A stretch of 64,000 nucleotides of DNA from Flavobacterium ammonificans. Its GTDB lineage: Bacteria; Bacteroidota; Bacteroidia; Flavobacteriales; Flavobacteriaceae. The notes under the pieces are model-generated. The model was not told where the DNA came from. It did not search any database and was given only the letters and a program-made list of their open reading frames with translations. The stretch lies in the NCBI RefSeq assembly GCF_020886115.1, contig NZ_AP025185.1, forward strand, positions 372,001 to 436,000. Reading direction: 5' to 3'. This document shows positions 15,733 through 26,394 of this stretch, piece after piece. The position numbers and the translations under genes are program-made. Within the stretch, counting starts at the first letter, position 1. Each line of letters begins with the position of its first letter.

Positions 15733-18219
15733 ATGAAGTATTGGTATTGCATTATTATATTATTTTCGTTGTCTATCCATGCACAATTTCAATTGAATGG
15801 AATTGTGAAAGATGCAGCAACTGCTAAAGTATTGCCATTTGCCTCAATTACAACTCCTTCAGGCAAGAATACCATTGCTGATGTGGATGGAAAGTTTTCT
15901 ATTTCTTCCATAGCACCAATAAACGAGTTTTCCATTTCCTACATTGGTTATGATAAAAAAAGAGTTTTAATCGAAAATGGAAAGTCATTTTATCTCGTTT
16001 CCTTGCAACAAAATACCAATGATTTGCAAGAAGTAATCATTCCGCGAGAAAATCCTGCAGTAGCAATTATTAGAAAAACAATTGCTTTAAAAGAGCAAAA
16101 CAATCCACAAAAACGCGTAACTGCTTTTGAATTCAAATGTTATAATTCGTTAGTAATTACAGCCAATCCTGATTCAATTAGTGCTAAAATCGACACTTTA
16201 ATCACTAGTAAAAACAGCATCAAAGCGGACTCTTCGAATTACAAATTCAAAAAAATGATTCAGAAACAACATTTGTTTCAAACTGAAAAAGTGTCCCTTT
16301 ACCAATATAAAAATAACCACCTAAAAGAAACTATTTTAGGTTCTAAAATGGCCGGTTTAAAACAACCTATTTATGAAATTTTAGGCTTTAAACTCCAATC
16401 TTTTTCCATTTATGATTCCAATTACGAACTCTTTGAAACAAAATACAACAGTCCAATTGCAAATGATGCCATTAAAGAGTACAAGTACCAATTGCTTGAC
16501 TCTACTGCAATTGACGGAAGAAATGTGTACCTAATTCATTTTAAAAACAAGAAAAAAAATAAATCGCAAGGACTTGAAGGTGTACTGTATATCGATCAAA
16601 ATACCTACGGAATTGCCAAAGCTATAATGCGCATTAAAGGGGTATTAGATATTAGTGGCACACATGATTTTAACTTTTTACCTCAAGAGAAAGTTTGGTT
16701 CCCGTCCAGTAAATCATTTAAAATCGTAAAGGGAAATAATGATGATGATTTAAAACTTTTAGGCGGAACTATTGAGTTTGAAGGCGATACTGAAAAAGAC
16801 TTTAAACCAAGAAAAAAAGGAGCTTCGGATTATATTTATTTATTTTCTAAAAGCGCCAATTTCGAGATTCAATTGAATCAGCCAGTCGAATTAAAAAAAG
16901 GTGCTATTGCATTGGAAATTAGCAAAGATGCCATTAACAGAACAGATGAGTTTTGGAATACCTACCGAAAAGACAGCTTGGACATTCGAAGTAAACGAAC
17001 TTACACTGTATTAGATAGTATTGCAATAAAAAATCAACTAGAGCGTAAAATTACCATTGGTCGCCGACTAATAAATGGATTCCTACCAACGGGTGCTTTC
17101 GATTTGGATTTGCGAAAATTGTTTAGTTTTAATAACTACGAAGGATTTCGAATTGGTCTAGGAGGAGTAACTAATGATCGCTTCTCAAAACGATTAAAAA
17201 TAGATGGATACACCGCTTACGGAACAAAAGACGGTAATTTTAAATATCATTTAGGAGTTGGGACTCTACTAAGTGAACCAACTAATTCTTGGATTGGAGT
17301 TTCCTACACAGACGATGTGAGGGAAATTGCAAGTACCGTTTACGCTATAGACAAACAAGGATTTAAAATCTATGACCCAAGACCATTAAACATAAGCACC
17401 TTTTATAATTCCAAAAGCTGGAAAGCTTTTGTAGAAACCAAATTCATTCCGAAGACAGAAAGCATTTGGGAAATTGCCACGGCTAAAGTAGAGCCTAAAT
17501 TCAACTATGCCTATTTATTGAATGGAAAGACATACACTAACTTCGCCATGACCACGGCTATGGTTTCTTTAAAATGGAGTCCGTTTAGTGATTATATGCA
17601 AACCCCAAATGGAAGAGTGGAAGTAGAAAAACGATTTCCAAATTTTACCTTTCAATTCACTAAATCTATAGCAGACGGTGAACTCAACGATTTCTCTTTT
17701 GGAAAAATTGACCTCAAAACAGAGTTGGAAAGAAAACATCTCAATAGGCAAAAAACCAGTGTATTTATTCAGTCTGGCTATGCTTTTGGCGAATTACCCC
17801 TTACCCATTTATATAGTATTTCACCAAATAATATTACAAGAGAAACGATTATTCAACGCGTTACTTTCGCTGGTAAAAACAGTTTTGAAACGATGTTTTA
17901 TAATGAATTTTTCTCCAGCGAATATGTTTATTTTCAATTGAAGCACGGTTTTCAACGCATCACTCTTTTCAAGAAAGTAAAACCTTCTTTTGTGTTTGTA
18001 ACCCGAATGGCGTGGGGAAATTTGCATCATGCAGAGCGTCATATTGGACTAGACTTTAAGACACTCAATCAAGGTTATTTTGAATCCGGAATTGAATTAA
18101 ACCAAATTTATAAAGGAATTGGTTTAGTTGGTTTTTATCGATACGGCCCGAATGGTTTGGCAAAATTCGAAGATAATATCGCTATAAAAATAAGTTATGT
18201 CTTGAATTTAGGGTTTTAA
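15733..18219 (+). CDS. DUF5686 outer-membrane protein with carboxypeptidase-like regulatory domain
   Basis: About 828 residues. The ATG at 15733 gives a clear signal peptide (MKYWYCIIILFSLSIHAQ); an earlier in-frame ATG at 15694 directly abuts the frr terminator and is unlikely. After the signal comes a CarboxypepD_reg-like beta sandwich (residues about 20-95, with GKNTIADVDGKFSIS), then a long DUF5686 region with many beta strands and a C-terminal aromatic residue (NLGF), as in outer-membrane barrels. These proteins are common in Bacteroidetes and of unknown function. The last 12 bp overlap the convergent antiporter gene. Confidence 0.87.
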   Translation: MKYWYCIIILFSLSIHAQFQLNGIVKDAATAKVLPFASITTPSGKNTIADVDGKFSISSIAPINEFSISYIGYDKKRVLIENGKSFYLVSLQQNTNDLQEVIIPRENPAVAIIRKTIALKEQNNPQKRVTAFEFKCYNSLVITANPDSISAKIDTLITSKNSIKADSSNYKFKKMIQKQHLFQTEKVSLYQYKNNHLKETILGSKMAGLKQPIYEILGFKLQSFSIYDSNYELFETKYNSPIANDAIKEYKYQLLDSTAIDGRNVYLIHFKNKKKNKSQGLEGVLYIDQNTYGIAKAIMRIKGVLDISGTHDFNFLPQEKVWFPSSKSFKIVKGNNDDDLKLLGGTIEFEGDTEKDFKPRKKGASDYIYLFSKSANFEIQLNQPVELKKGAIALEISKDAINRTDEFWNTYRKDSLDIRSKRTYTVLDSIAIKNQLERKITIGRRLINGFLPTGAFDLDLRKLFSFNNYEGFRIGLGGVTNDRFSKRLKIDGYTAYGTKDGNFKYHLGVGTLLSEPTNSWIGVSYTDDVREIASTVYAIDKQGFKIYDPRPLNISTFYNSKSWKAFVETKFIPKTESIWEIATAKVEPKFNYAYLLNGKTYTNFAMTTAMVSLKWSPFSDYMQTPNGRVEVEKRFPNFTFQFTKSIADGELNDFSFGKIDLKTELERKHLNRQKTSVFIQSGYAFGELPLTHLYSISPNNITRETIIQRVTFAGKNSFETMFYNEFFSSEYVYFQLKHGFQRITLFKKVKPSFVFVTRMAWGNLHHAERHIGLDFKTLNQGYFESGIELNQIYKGIGLVGFYRYGPNGLAKFEDNIAIKISYVLNLGF

Positions 18220-20478
18220 AATTAACACCGAAGGAATTCCACTCAACCAATCACTTTGAGAATCAACTAGTGATTTCCAACTTTCAAGACTAATTATCAT
18301 AATATCCTTTGAAGCTAAAAACTCTTTTTTTACACCATCTTCCTGCATCAACTTGATATTATTGGGATATTTATTTTCTAAAGACTCTACAACGCTTTGC
18401 ATTACAAAATTGTTTTGAACGTCGCCATTAACATCTAAAATTTCAATTTTAGAACTGTTATTGAAAATCAATTTTTGAGCATAATCTAGTAAGAATGAAT
18501 CTTCAGAAGTAAAAATTGGCACAAAAACTTCATTTACATTTTGTAAATCTTTATCAATTAAAATACCAAGAGGCATTTTCGTTTTGGATATAATTTGTCG
18601 GGTTCTTTCATCAAAAGGAGAATTTTCAAACAGCCCTTCTTTTCCTGTAAACTTGTCTATTAATCTATCCGGATTAATAATTCGGGTGGTAAAACCAATT
18701 ACTTTTCCCAAAAGCGTTCCTTCAAAAATTGACTTCCCTAAACCAACCAATAACAAATCATAATCTCCTTGATTAGCAACCTCTGTAATTTCATTTTCGA
18801 TATCCAATGTCGCTTTAAATAAGGTATCTATTTCTTGGTTTAGCGATTTCGATTCTTCAAGCAAACTTACAAAACTCTCTTTTTCAATTTCTTCAGTATT
18901 AAACGTATGCATTTCGTCACTTAAGTATAAATGCATCGCCGTTACTGAGGTAGTCTTTTTTTGTTTTTTTGTTAAACAATTAGCCAAGCGCAATAATGAT
19001 TTTCCTTTCTCGTCATTTCCAAAAGAAATTAATACTTTGTATTTATTACTATTCACAATGATTTCAGGCACTTCAGCTTCATTCTGTTTGAAAATAAAAT
19101 TAATAAAGTCCAAAGCTGGACCCGTCATAAAAGTAGTTACCAAAGCCATAATAACCATCATAGTAAATACTTCAGGAGTCAATACTTTAAGTTCCAATCC
19201 AATATTTAATACGATTAATTCCATCAAACCACGAGTGTTCATTAGGGCTCCAATCGTAAAGCTATCCCGCCATGATTGTCCAACAAACTTCGCCGCTAAA
19301 GCGCTTCCAAAAAATTTACCTACTACAGCAACCAAGACAATAAAACCAGTTACTTTCCACAAATAAGGATCATTAATTAATCCTATTTCGGTTTTTAAAC
19401 CCGTGAAAACAAAAAATAAAGGCAAGAGTAAAATCAAAGAAACATCTTCTACTTTTTCTATAAAAATGGTTCTGAATTTAGGAACGTCTGGCATAATCGC
19501 TCCAGTCATAAAGGCTCCAAAAAGTGCGTGAATACCAATTACTTCTGTGGCGTATGAAGAAATTATTAGTGTAAGAAAAAAAATAGCTACTACCGGTTTT
19601 ACCAAAGTATCCTTAGTAACATACAGCTCGCCTATACGCTTTAAAAAAGGCTTAACCACAAACAACATGGTGAGCACATATATTGCAGCTAATCCAATGA
19701 TGTATAACGAACTTACAAAAGTACCGGCTTTAACAATTGCAATTACAACAGCTAATAAACACCAAGCAGTAATGTCATCTGCCGCGGCACATGTTATTGC
19801 AATAGCTCCTAGTCTGGTTTTTTGTAATCCCCGTTCCTGAACAATTCGTGCTAAGACAGGAAAAGCAGTAATACTCATCGCTATTCCCATAAACAAGGCG
19901 AAAGACATAAATTTAACTCCTTCTGGCGCAAACTTATCATAAACAAAGTAAGCTAACCCAATTCCTAATGCAAATGGGAATATAATACTGGCATGACTTA
20001 TTACAACAGCTTCATTTGCTTTGTTTTTTAGTACTTTCAAGTCCAATTCCATTCCAATAACAAACATGAATAGAATTAAGCCTATTTGACTAAGAAATTT
20101 TAAATTACCTAATGATTCAACAGGAAATAAAGTAGCTGAAAATTCCGGAAAATACATCCCCAATAAGGATGGGCCTAAAACAATTCCCGCAATAATTTCT
20201 CCAATAACAGTAGGTTGACCAATCTTTTTAAATACCCAACCAAAAAAACGAGCTACTAAAATAATCGTTACGATTTGAGCCAAAAGAATTGCCAATGGGT
20301 CTTTTAAATTATGGAGCATAGAATCTAAAAAATCATTCCAAGAACCATTTTCAATTCCAGATTTAATAATAGTTTTATTTGCCTCTAGATTTTTACCTTC
20401 ATTGATAATCCAATATATCAAAGCAGAGAAACCACCAGTAACTAATAAATAAAATGCTCCGTTTTTATAATTTTTCAT
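18208..20478 (-). CDS. Cation:proton antiporter (CPA2 family)
   Basis: A 756-residue inner-membrane exchanger. The first 470 residues contain about 12 to 13 membrane segments of the Na+/H+ exchanger type (for example IGEIIAGIVLGPSLLG, FALFMGIAMSITAFPVLARI and the double-acid AAADDITAW motif). The C-terminal 250 residues form soluble, universal-stress-like regulatory domains (VLISFGNDEKGKSLLRLA, LLLVGLGKSIFEG). K+ or Na+ specificity cannot be told. It is monocistronic with a -7 element about 40 bp upstream, and overlaps the DUF5686 gene by 12 bp at the 3' end. Confidence 0.92.
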   Translation of the reverse strand: MKNYKNGAFYLLVTGGFSALIYWIINEGKNLEANKTIIKSGIENGSWNDFLDSMLHNLKDPLAILLAQIVTIILVARFFGWVFKKIGQPTVIGEIIAGIVLGPSLLGMYFPEFSATLFPVESLGNLKFLSQIGLILFMFVIGMELDLKVLKNKANEAVVISHASIIFPFALGIGLAYFVYDKFAPEGVKFMSFALFMGIAMSITAFPVLARIVQERGLQKTRLGAIAITCAAADDITAWCLLAVVIAIVKAGTFVSSLYIIGLAAIYVLTMLFVVKPFLKRIGELYVTKDTLVKPVVAIFFLTLIISSYATEVIGIHALFGAFMTGAIMPDVPKFRTIFIEKVEDVSLILLLPLFFVFTGLKTEIGLINDPYLWKVTGFIVLVAVVGKFFGSALAAKFVGQSWRDSFTIGALMNTRGLMELIVLNIGLELKVLTPEVFTMMVIMALVTTFMTGPALDFINFIFKQNEAEVPEIIVNSNKYKVLISFGNDEKGKSLLRLANCLTKKQKKTTSVTAMHLYLSDEMHTFNTEEIEKESFVSLLEESKSLNQEIDTLFKATLDIENEITEVANQGDYDLLLVGLGKSIFEGTLLGKVIGFTTRIINPDRLIDKFTGKEGLFENSPFDERTRQIISKTKMPLGILIDKDLQNVNEVFVPIFTSEDSFLLDYAQKLIFNNSSKIEILDVNGDVQNNFVMQSVVESLENKYPNNIKLMQEDGVKKEFLASKDIMIISLESWKSLVDSQSDWLSGIPSVLILKP

Positions 20479-20519
20479 ACCTCTTAAAACTACTTTATTC
20501 TACACAAAGATGTAAAAAT

Positions 20520-20527
20520 CAAATATA
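20520..20527 (-). promoter_or_regulatory. -7 promoter element for the antiporter
   Basis: TATATTTG on the minus strand, 41 bp before the start codon. Confidence 0.45.
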
Positions 20528-20639
20528 GCAATTATAATAGTAATATAAATAGTAACCTAAATTTAATACAACACACTATACAATCTTTTAAAGAATAAAA
20601 TCAAACCAATCAAAATAAAGAAAATCAAGCCTATTTGCC

Positions 20640-20647
20640 TACATTTG
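20640..20647 (+). promoter_or_regulatory. -7 promoter element for the RND transporter
   Basis: TACATTTG, 21 bp before the ATG at 20669, matching TAnnTTTG. Confidence 0.5.
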
Positions 20648-20668
20648 CATCGTTAAAATTACAAATTA

Positions 20669-23089
20669 ATGATCAAGTGGTTTAGTATCGGTTTTTGGGA
20701 ATTGTTTGCCCGAATTGTCCTTAGAAATAGGGTCTTAATGCTATCTATCGTGTTAGTAATAACGGGATTATTGGCAACCCAATGGAAAAACATTCATTTT
20801 ACTCATACCGAAGCGAATATGTTGCCAGACGACAATATCGTCAACATTGAGTACAATGCATTCCTAAATAAATTTGGAGAAGAAGGCAACCTCATCATTA
20901 TCGGAATCAAAGATGATGCGATTTTTACGCCCAAAGCATTTGCTTCTTGGACCAAATTAATGAACCAATTAAAAGATGACCAAGCAGTTGATTTAGCCAT
21001 TTCGATAAACGATCTTCAACAATTACAACGCAATGATTCTCTTGAAAAATTTGAATTAGTACCTTTTGTTGATCCTTCCAAAACCATAAACGAAGCCTAT
21101 CTTTCACAAATAAAAAAAGAACTTTTTACCGATTTACCTTTTTACGAAGGTCTTCTTTTTAATAAAAAATCAGGTAGTATTCGTTCGGCAATCTATTTGG
21201 ATAAAAAAATTGTGAATACGCCTGCGCGAAAAGATTTTGTTATTGAGCGATTGGTCCCTGCTGTTGAAGCTTTTGAAAAAGAAACCAATATTGATTTACG
21301 CGTATCGGGTATGCCCTATATCCGAACCTTAAACGCAGAAACAATTGTAAAAGAAATTGGCCTTTTCATTGGTGCTTCTTTATTGATAACTTCATTACTT
21401 TTCTTTTTCTTCTTTAGAAGTTTTAGAGCTACTCTAATCTCGATGATTATTGTAATTATTGGCGTATTGTGGTCGTTTGGTTTCTTAGGACTATTCAATT
21501 ATGAAATTACGGTTTTAACGGCCTTAGTTCCTTCGTTAATAATTGTAATCGGAATTCCGAATTGCATTTTCTTGACCAATAAATACCATCAAGAATACAA
21601 GGTTCACGGCAATAAAGCCAAGGCATTACAACGGGTTACAACCAAAATTGGTATGGCTACCTTAATGACCAATGTGACTACTGCAATCGGTTTTGCCACT
21701 TTTGTAGCATCTAACAACCAACTTTTATTAGAATTTGGAGTTGTAACTTCGATAAACATTATTGGACTCTTCTTTTTGTGCATTATTGTAATTCCTATTT
21801 TTCACAGTTATATACCAGCTCCTATAGACCGTCATACCAAACATTTAGAGCGAGGCTCAGTAAAACGTTTTATGGACTGGATTTTACGTAATGTAAAATA
21901 CAATCGCTTTTCGATATATGTAGCGGCAATTGTGTTGCTTATTTTCGGAATAATCGGAGTGTTCCAAATGCGTATTTCAGGCAGTTTGATTGAAGACATG
22001 CCTAAAAAAGAACCTTTCTTTGAAGATATTATTTTCTTCGAAAAAGAATTTGACGGCGTAATGCCTTTGGAAATAATGATTGATACCAAACGCAAAAAAG
22101 GGGTAATGAAATTATCCACCCTCAAGCGAATGGAAGAATTGGAACAAACCATTGAAGAAATTCCGGAATTATCCAAAACCATGTCGATTGTCAATTTGGT
22201 CAAATATTCGAAACAAGCGTATTACAACGGTAATCCCGAATACTACGAATTGCCTACTTCGCAAGAGCAGGTGTTTATTTTATCGTATGCCAAAAATGCG
22301 ACTAAAAATAACAAAGATAATTTGATGAAGAGTTATGTGGATTCCACAGGTCAATATGCTCGTATTACCACATTTATGCGCGATGAGAATGGCGGCAAAA
22401 TACCTGAAATTGAAGAAGAAATTCGCAAAAAAGCAGATAAATTGTTTCCACCTGATCGTTATCATGTGACAATCACTGGGAAAGCATTGGTGTTCCAAAA
22501 AGGAACGGGTTATCTTTTAGACAACCTACTTTCTTCCTTGATCTTTGCTTTTTTCTTAACAGCCCTTTTGGTGGCGTTTATGTTCCGTTCGTTCAAAATG
22601 GTTTTGGTTTCTATAATTCCAAACTTATTACCATTATTATTAACGGCTGGAATTATGGGCTTTTTAGACATTCCGTTGAAACCCTCAACAATTTTAGTTT
22701 TCGGAATTGCGTTTGGGCTTTCCGTAGATGACACGCTTCGCTTTTTAGCGCAATACCGTGAGGAATTAATAAAGAACAATTGGAAAATTCGCAAGTCGGT
22801 GTATGCTACCTTTAACGAATCTGGATTAAGCATGTTCTATACTTCGATCGTGTTGTTCTTTGGGTTTTCAGTATTCATGTTATCGAGTTTTGGCGGTACA
22901 ATTGCTTTAGGCGGACTTATCTCTTTGACTTTACTATTCGGAATGTTGTCCAATTTAATGTTGTTACCGGCATTGGTTTTGACATTAAATAAAACCTTGG
23001 CCAACGAACAAGAGTTTATTGAACCCAAAATCGATATCATTGAACATTCTGACGAAGAAATAGACAATCTCGAAAAACAAGAACGCTAG
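20669..23089 (+). CDS. RND/MMPL family transporter
   Basis: An 806-residue membrane protein with the duplicated RND layout: one helix, a large periplasmic loop, five helices, then the same again. Visible segments include LFIGASLLITSLLFFFFF and GIAFGLSVDDTLRFLAQYRE (the latter is the typical fourth-helix acidic motif). It has the size and form of MMPL or hopanoid/lipid exporters rather than tripartite drug pumps, and no membrane-fusion or TolC partner is next to it. Cargo is unknown. Confidence 0.88.
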   Translation: MIKWFSIGFWELFARIVLRNRVLMLSIVLVITGLLATQWKNIHFTHTEANMLPDDNIVNIEYNAFLNKFGEEGNLIIIGIKDDAIFTPKAFASWTKLMNQLKDDQAVDLAISINDLQQLQRNDSLEKFELVPFVDPSKTINEAYLSQIKKELFTDLPFYEGLLFNKKSGSIRSAIYLDKKIVNTPARKDFVIERLVPAVEAFEKETNIDLRVSGMPYIRTLNAETIVKEIGLFIGASLLITSLLFFFFFRSFRATLISMIIVIIGVLWSFGFLGLFNYEITVLTALVPSLIIVIGIPNCIFLTNKYHQEYKVHGNKAKALQRVTTKIGMATLMTNVTTAIGFATFVASNNQLLLEFGVVTSINIIGLFFLCIIVIPIFHSYIPAPIDRHTKHLERGSVKRFMDWILRNVKYNRFSIYVAAIVLLIFGIIGVFQMRISGSLIEDMPKKEPFFEDIIFFEKEFDGVMPLEIMIDTKRKKGVMKLSTLKRMEELEQTIEEIPELSKTMSIVNLVKYSKQAYYNGNPEYYELPTSQEQVFILSYAKNATKNNKDNLMKSYVDSTGQYARITTFMRDENGGKIPEIEEEIRKKADKLFPPDRYHVTITGKALVFQKGTGYLLDNLLSSLIFAFFLTALLVAFMFRSFKMVLVSIIPNLLPLLLTAGIMGFLDIPLKPSTILVFGIAFGLSVDDTLRFLAQYREELIKNNWKIRKSVYATFNESGLSMFYTSIVLFFGFSVFMLSSFGGTIALGGLISLTLLFGMLSNLMLLPALVLTLNKTLANEQEFIEPKIDIIEHSDEEIDNLEKQER

Positions 23090-23192
23090 CCCCTATCCCG
23101 AAGCGTCGGGAGCGGTATCCTTTTTATTGAGTAAACTGAGGTTCTCGAAGGTTACGCAATAAAAAGATACAGCGGATAGCGGGAAATAGCTT
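23090..23192. repeat. Long palindromic intergenic repeat
   Basis: Between the RND gene and asnS. It contains a small perfect hairpin (TCCCGA-AGCG-TCGGGA), then arms GTATCCTTTTTATT and AATAAAAAGATAC (one base gap), and ends with GCGGATAGCGGGAAATAGC. Overall it can fold into one structure of about 100 nt. It resembles a dispersed repeat seen between genes in Flavobacterium genomes (from memory, not checked). Confidence 0.65.
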
Positions 23193-23213
23193 CTATAAAA
23201 AAACAAAAACAAT

Positions 23214-23221
23214 TATATTTG
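23214..23221 (+). promoter_or_regulatory. -7 promoter element for asnS
   Basis: TATATTTG, 39 bp before the proposed asnS start at 23261. It falls inside the upstream extension of the frame (which begins at 23219) and so supports the later start. Confidence 0.55.
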
Positions 23222-23260
23222 CAGCTTATAAAGCTGATTTTTAATATCAATACCATAAAA

Positions 23261-24694
23261 ATGAAACACACAAAAGTTAAAGACTTACTAAACAGTTCAT
23301 CGACACTTCAAGAAGTAAATGCAAAAGGATGGGTAAGAACTTTTAGAAACAATCAATTTATTGCGTTGAACGATGGTTCAACAATCAACAATATTCAGTG
23401 TGTAGTCGATTTTGAAAACACGGCTGAAGAAACATTGAAACGCATTACAACAGGCGCTTCGGTGTCGGTTACGGGAACTTTGGTAGAAAGCAAAGGAGCT
23501 GGACAGAAATATGAAATTCAAGTTTCAAAATTGGAAATTTTAGGTGACTCAGATGCAGAAAAATTTCCGATGCAACCTAAAAAACACTCCTTGGAATTCT
23601 TGCGTGAAAATGCGCATTTAAGAGTTCGTACTAATGCTTTTGGTGCTATTATGCGTGTGCGTTCAGTTTTGGCACATGCCGTTCATACCTATTTTCAAGA
23701 AAAAGGATTTGTGTATGTGAATACACCAATCATCACAGGATCAGATGCAGAAGGAGCAGGAGAAATGTTCAAAGTAACGGCTTTGCCTTTTGACAATACA
23801 CCAAGAACTGAAGAAGAAAAAGTAGATTACAAAAAAGACTTTTTTGGAAAAGAAACGAACCTTACCGTTTCTGGACAATTAGAAGGCGAAACTTTTGCGA
23901 TGGCTTTGGGCCAAATTTATACTTTCGGACCTACTTTTAGAGCTGAAAATTCGAATACGTCTCGCCACTTGGCTGAATTTTGGATGATTGAACCAGAAGT
24001 TGCGTTCAATGATTTGGATGACAACATGGATTTAGCCGAAGATTTCATTCAGTATGTAATTAAATACACGATGGACAAATGTCCAGATGATTTGAAATTT
24101 TTAGAAGGTCGTTTGCTAGACGAAGAAAAACAAAAACCTCAAGCAGAACGTAGCGAAATGGCGTTGTTAGACAAATTAAATTTTGTCTTGGAAAACAATT
24201 TCAAACGCGTTTCTTATACAGAGGCTATCGAAATTTTAAGAGAATCTACTCCAAATAAGAAGAAAAAATTCAGTTATATCATTGACGAATGGGGTGCCGA
24301 TTTACAATCAGAACACGAGCGTTATTTGGTAGAAAAACACTTTAAATGCCCGGTAATTTTATTTGATTACCCGGCGAATATCAAAGCTTTTTACATGCGT
24401 TTGAACGAAGACGGAAAAACCGTTCGTGCTATGGACATCCTTTTTCCAGGTATTGGAGAAATTGTAGGAGGTTCGCAACGTGAGGAACGTTACGATGTCT
24501 TGGTCGAAAAAATGAAAGCATTGGGGATTGACGAAGAAGAATTGTGGTGGTACTTAGATACCCGCCGATTCGGTTCAGCGGTACACTCTGGTTTCGGACT
24601 TGGATTTGAGCGTTTGGTGTTGTTTGTAACGGGTATGACTAATATTCGTGACGTAATTCCTTTCCCAAGAACGCCAGGTAGTGCGGAGTTCTAA
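23261..24694 (+). CDS. asnS: Asparagine-tRNA ligase
   Basis: A class II synthetase of 477 residues from the ATG at 23261 ([13 protein letters not shown]). The N-terminal OB fold (residues about 15-100, [18 protein letters not shown]) binds the anticodon. The catalytic domain contains [21 protein letters not shown] (motif 2) and [15 protein letters not shown] (motif 3). The frame also reads upstream to 23219 but that stretch overlaps the -7 element. Confidence 0.96.
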   Translation: MKHTKVKDLLNSSSTLQEVNAKGWVRTFRNNQFIALNDGSTINNIQCVVDFENTAEETLKRITTGASVSVTGTLVESKGAGQKYEIQVSKLEILGDSDAEKFPMQPKKHSLEFLRENAHLRVRTNAFGAIMRVRSVLAHAVHTYFQEKGFVYVNTPIITGSDAEGAGEMFKVTALPFDNTPRTEEEKVDYKKDFFGKETNLTVSGQLEGETFAMALGQIYTFGPTFRAENSNTSRHLAEFWMIEPEVAFNDLDDNMDLAEDFIQYVIKYTMDKCPDDLKFLEGRLLDEEKQKPQAERSEMALLDKLNFVLENNFKRVSYTEAIEILRESTPNKKKKFSYIIDEWGADLQSEHERYLVEKHFKCPVILFDYPANIKAFYMRLNEDGKTVRAMDILFPGIGEIVGGSQREERYDVLVEKMKALGIDEEELWWYLDTRRFGSAVHSGFGLGFERLVLFVTGMTNIRDVIPFPRTPGSAEF

Positions 24695-24778
24695 AAAAAG
24701 GTAAAAGTTGAATAGTTTATAAGTTTAATTTTTCTAGACTTTTAAACTTTTAAACCCATAAACTTTTAAACAAAATAA

Positions 24779-26245
24779 ATGCTAAAGCAATTCCTAAATC
24801 TCAAACTATCCCAGAAATTATCTCCTCAACAAATTCAGTTGATGAAGTTAATTCAATTGCCTACGCAAGCTTTTGAGCAACGTTTATTGGAAGAGATGAA
24901 CGAAAATCCAGCACTTGAAGCGGGTAAAGAAGAAGAGGAATATGTAAAGGACGAGTTTGAAACGGAAGACTATGACGATTATGACGAAGCCGAATCGGAA
25001 CGCATCGATGCCGAAGAAATCAACATAGACGATTATTTAAGCAACGGTGACACTCCCGATTACAAAACACAAACGAACAACTACAGTGATGACGATGAAG
25101 ACCACGATGCGCCTTTTGCTGCACCGATTAGTTTTCACCAAGATTTAATCAACCAACTTAATACGTTTATCCTAACGGAATCCGACCGAGAAATAGCAGA
25201 ATTCTTGGTAGGAAGTATTGATGACATGGGCTACATTCGCAGAAGCATCTCTGATATTGTCGATGATTTGGCTTTCACCCAAGCGGTGTACACCGATGAA
25301 AAAACGGTAGAACGTCTCTTGCATGTTATTCACGAATTAGAACCTTCTGGTGTTGGAGCACGTGATTTACAAGAATGTTTGTTGTTGCAACTCAAACACA
25401 AAACTCCAACCGAAAACATCGAACTGGCCACTGATATTATCGAAAACCAATTTGATGCTTTTACCAAAAAACATTACGACAAACTATTACAGAAATACAA
25501 TGTTTCTAACGACCAACTGAAAAAAGCGATTCACGAAATTGAAAAACTGAATCCAAAACCAGGAGGTTCTTTCACAGGAAACAATAAAATAACTGAAAAT
25601 GTAGTCCCAGATTTTGCTATCCGAATTGTAGAAGGTAAACTCGAATTGAGTTTAAATGGTAGAAATGCCCCTTCCCTGCACGTTTCTAGAGATTACCAAG
25701 AAATGTTACAGACGTACAAGGTTTCCAAAGATAAATCGAATCAGCAAAAAGAAGCAGTACAGTTCATCAAACAAAAATTAGATTCGGCTAAATGGTTCAT
25801 CGATGCAATTCGCCAACGTCAAGAAACGCTTTTTGTGACCATGAATGCGATTATGCATTATCAAGAAGAATTCTTTTTAGAGGGCGACGAAACCAAGTTA
25901 AAACCGATGATTTTAAAAGACATTGCTGATTTAGTAGGCTTAGATATTTCAACGATTTCTCGTGTTGCCAATAGTAAATATGTAGAAACACCTTATGGCA
26001 CCAAATTGATCAAAGAGTTTTTCTCTGAAGCAATGAAAAACGATCAAGGTGAAGATGTTTCTACCCTAGAAATCAAGAAGATCTTACAAAATGTCATTGA
26101 AGAAGAAGATAAACACAAACCCCTTCCCGACGATCAATTGGCTGAAATTCTAAAAGAAAAAGGCTACCCTATTGCCCGTAGAACCATTGCGAAATATCGT
26201 GAACAACTCGATATACCAGTGGCGAGAATGCGGAAGAAAATGTAA
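24779..26245 (+). CDS. rpoN: RNA polymerase sigma-54 factor
   Basis: A 488-residue sigma-N. The Gln-rich activator-interacting region I is at the N-terminus (LSPQQIQLMKLIQLPTQAF), followed by a very acidic region II (residues about 45-110), the core-binding domain, a helix-turn-helix (DIADLVGLDISTISRVAN) and the RpoN box (ARRTIAKYREQL) at the C-terminus. Activity depends on AAA+ enhancer-binding proteins, none of which is in this window. Confidence 0.97.
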   Translation: MLKQFLNLKLSQKLSPQQIQLMKLIQLPTQAFEQRLLEEMNENPALEAGKEEEEYVKDEFETEDYDDYDEAESERIDAEEINIDDYLSNGDTPDYKTQTNNYSDDDEDHDAPFAAPISFHQDLINQLNTFILTESDREIAEFLVGSIDDMGYIRRSISDIVDDLAFTQAVYTDEKTVERLLHVIHELEPSGVGARDLQECLLLQLKHKTPTENIELATDIIENQFDAFTKKHYDKLLQKYNVSNDQLKKAIHEIEKLNPKPGGSFTGNNKITENVVPDFAIRIVEGKLELSLNGRNAPSLHVSRDYQEMLQTYKVSKDKSNQQKEAVQFIKQKLDSAKWFIDAIRQRQETLFVTMNAIMHYQEEFFLEGDETKLKPMILKDIADLVGLDISTISRVANSKYVETPYGTKLIKEFFSEAMKNDQGEDVSTLEIKKILQNVIEEEDKHKPLPDDQLAEILKEKGYPIARRTIAKYREQLDIPVARMRKKM

Positions 26246-26262
26246 TCTGAAAAGTATTATTC

Positions 26263-26346
26263 TTGTCAAACTGAACTTGTTTCAGTTTCTATAAATAATT
26301 GATTTAATTGTAATTTATAGATTCCGAAATAAATTCGGAATGACAA
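26263..26346. repeat. TTGTCA-bounded palindromic repeat (copy 1)
   Basis: Starts TTGTCAAACTGAACTTGTTTCAG and ends TTCGGAATGACAA. The two 34-bp arms can be aligned as inverted repeats (TTGTCA..CTGAACTTGTTTCAG..TCTATAAAT against TTGTCA..CCGAATTTATTTCGG..TCTATAAAT), and each arm is itself palindromic. Lies between convergent rpoN and tdk. A related form is found at 44487-44665. Confidence 0.65.
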
Positions 26347-26394
26347 TTTTAAGTTTTTTTGTACAAGATTTGATTATAATTAAAAGAAGACTAT

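Noticed and set aside
24695..24778. AAACTTTTAAAC-type motif before rpoN, also seen before accC (39383-39479)
   Set aside because: Too simple and AT-rich to separate from background by eye; not listed as a repeat.
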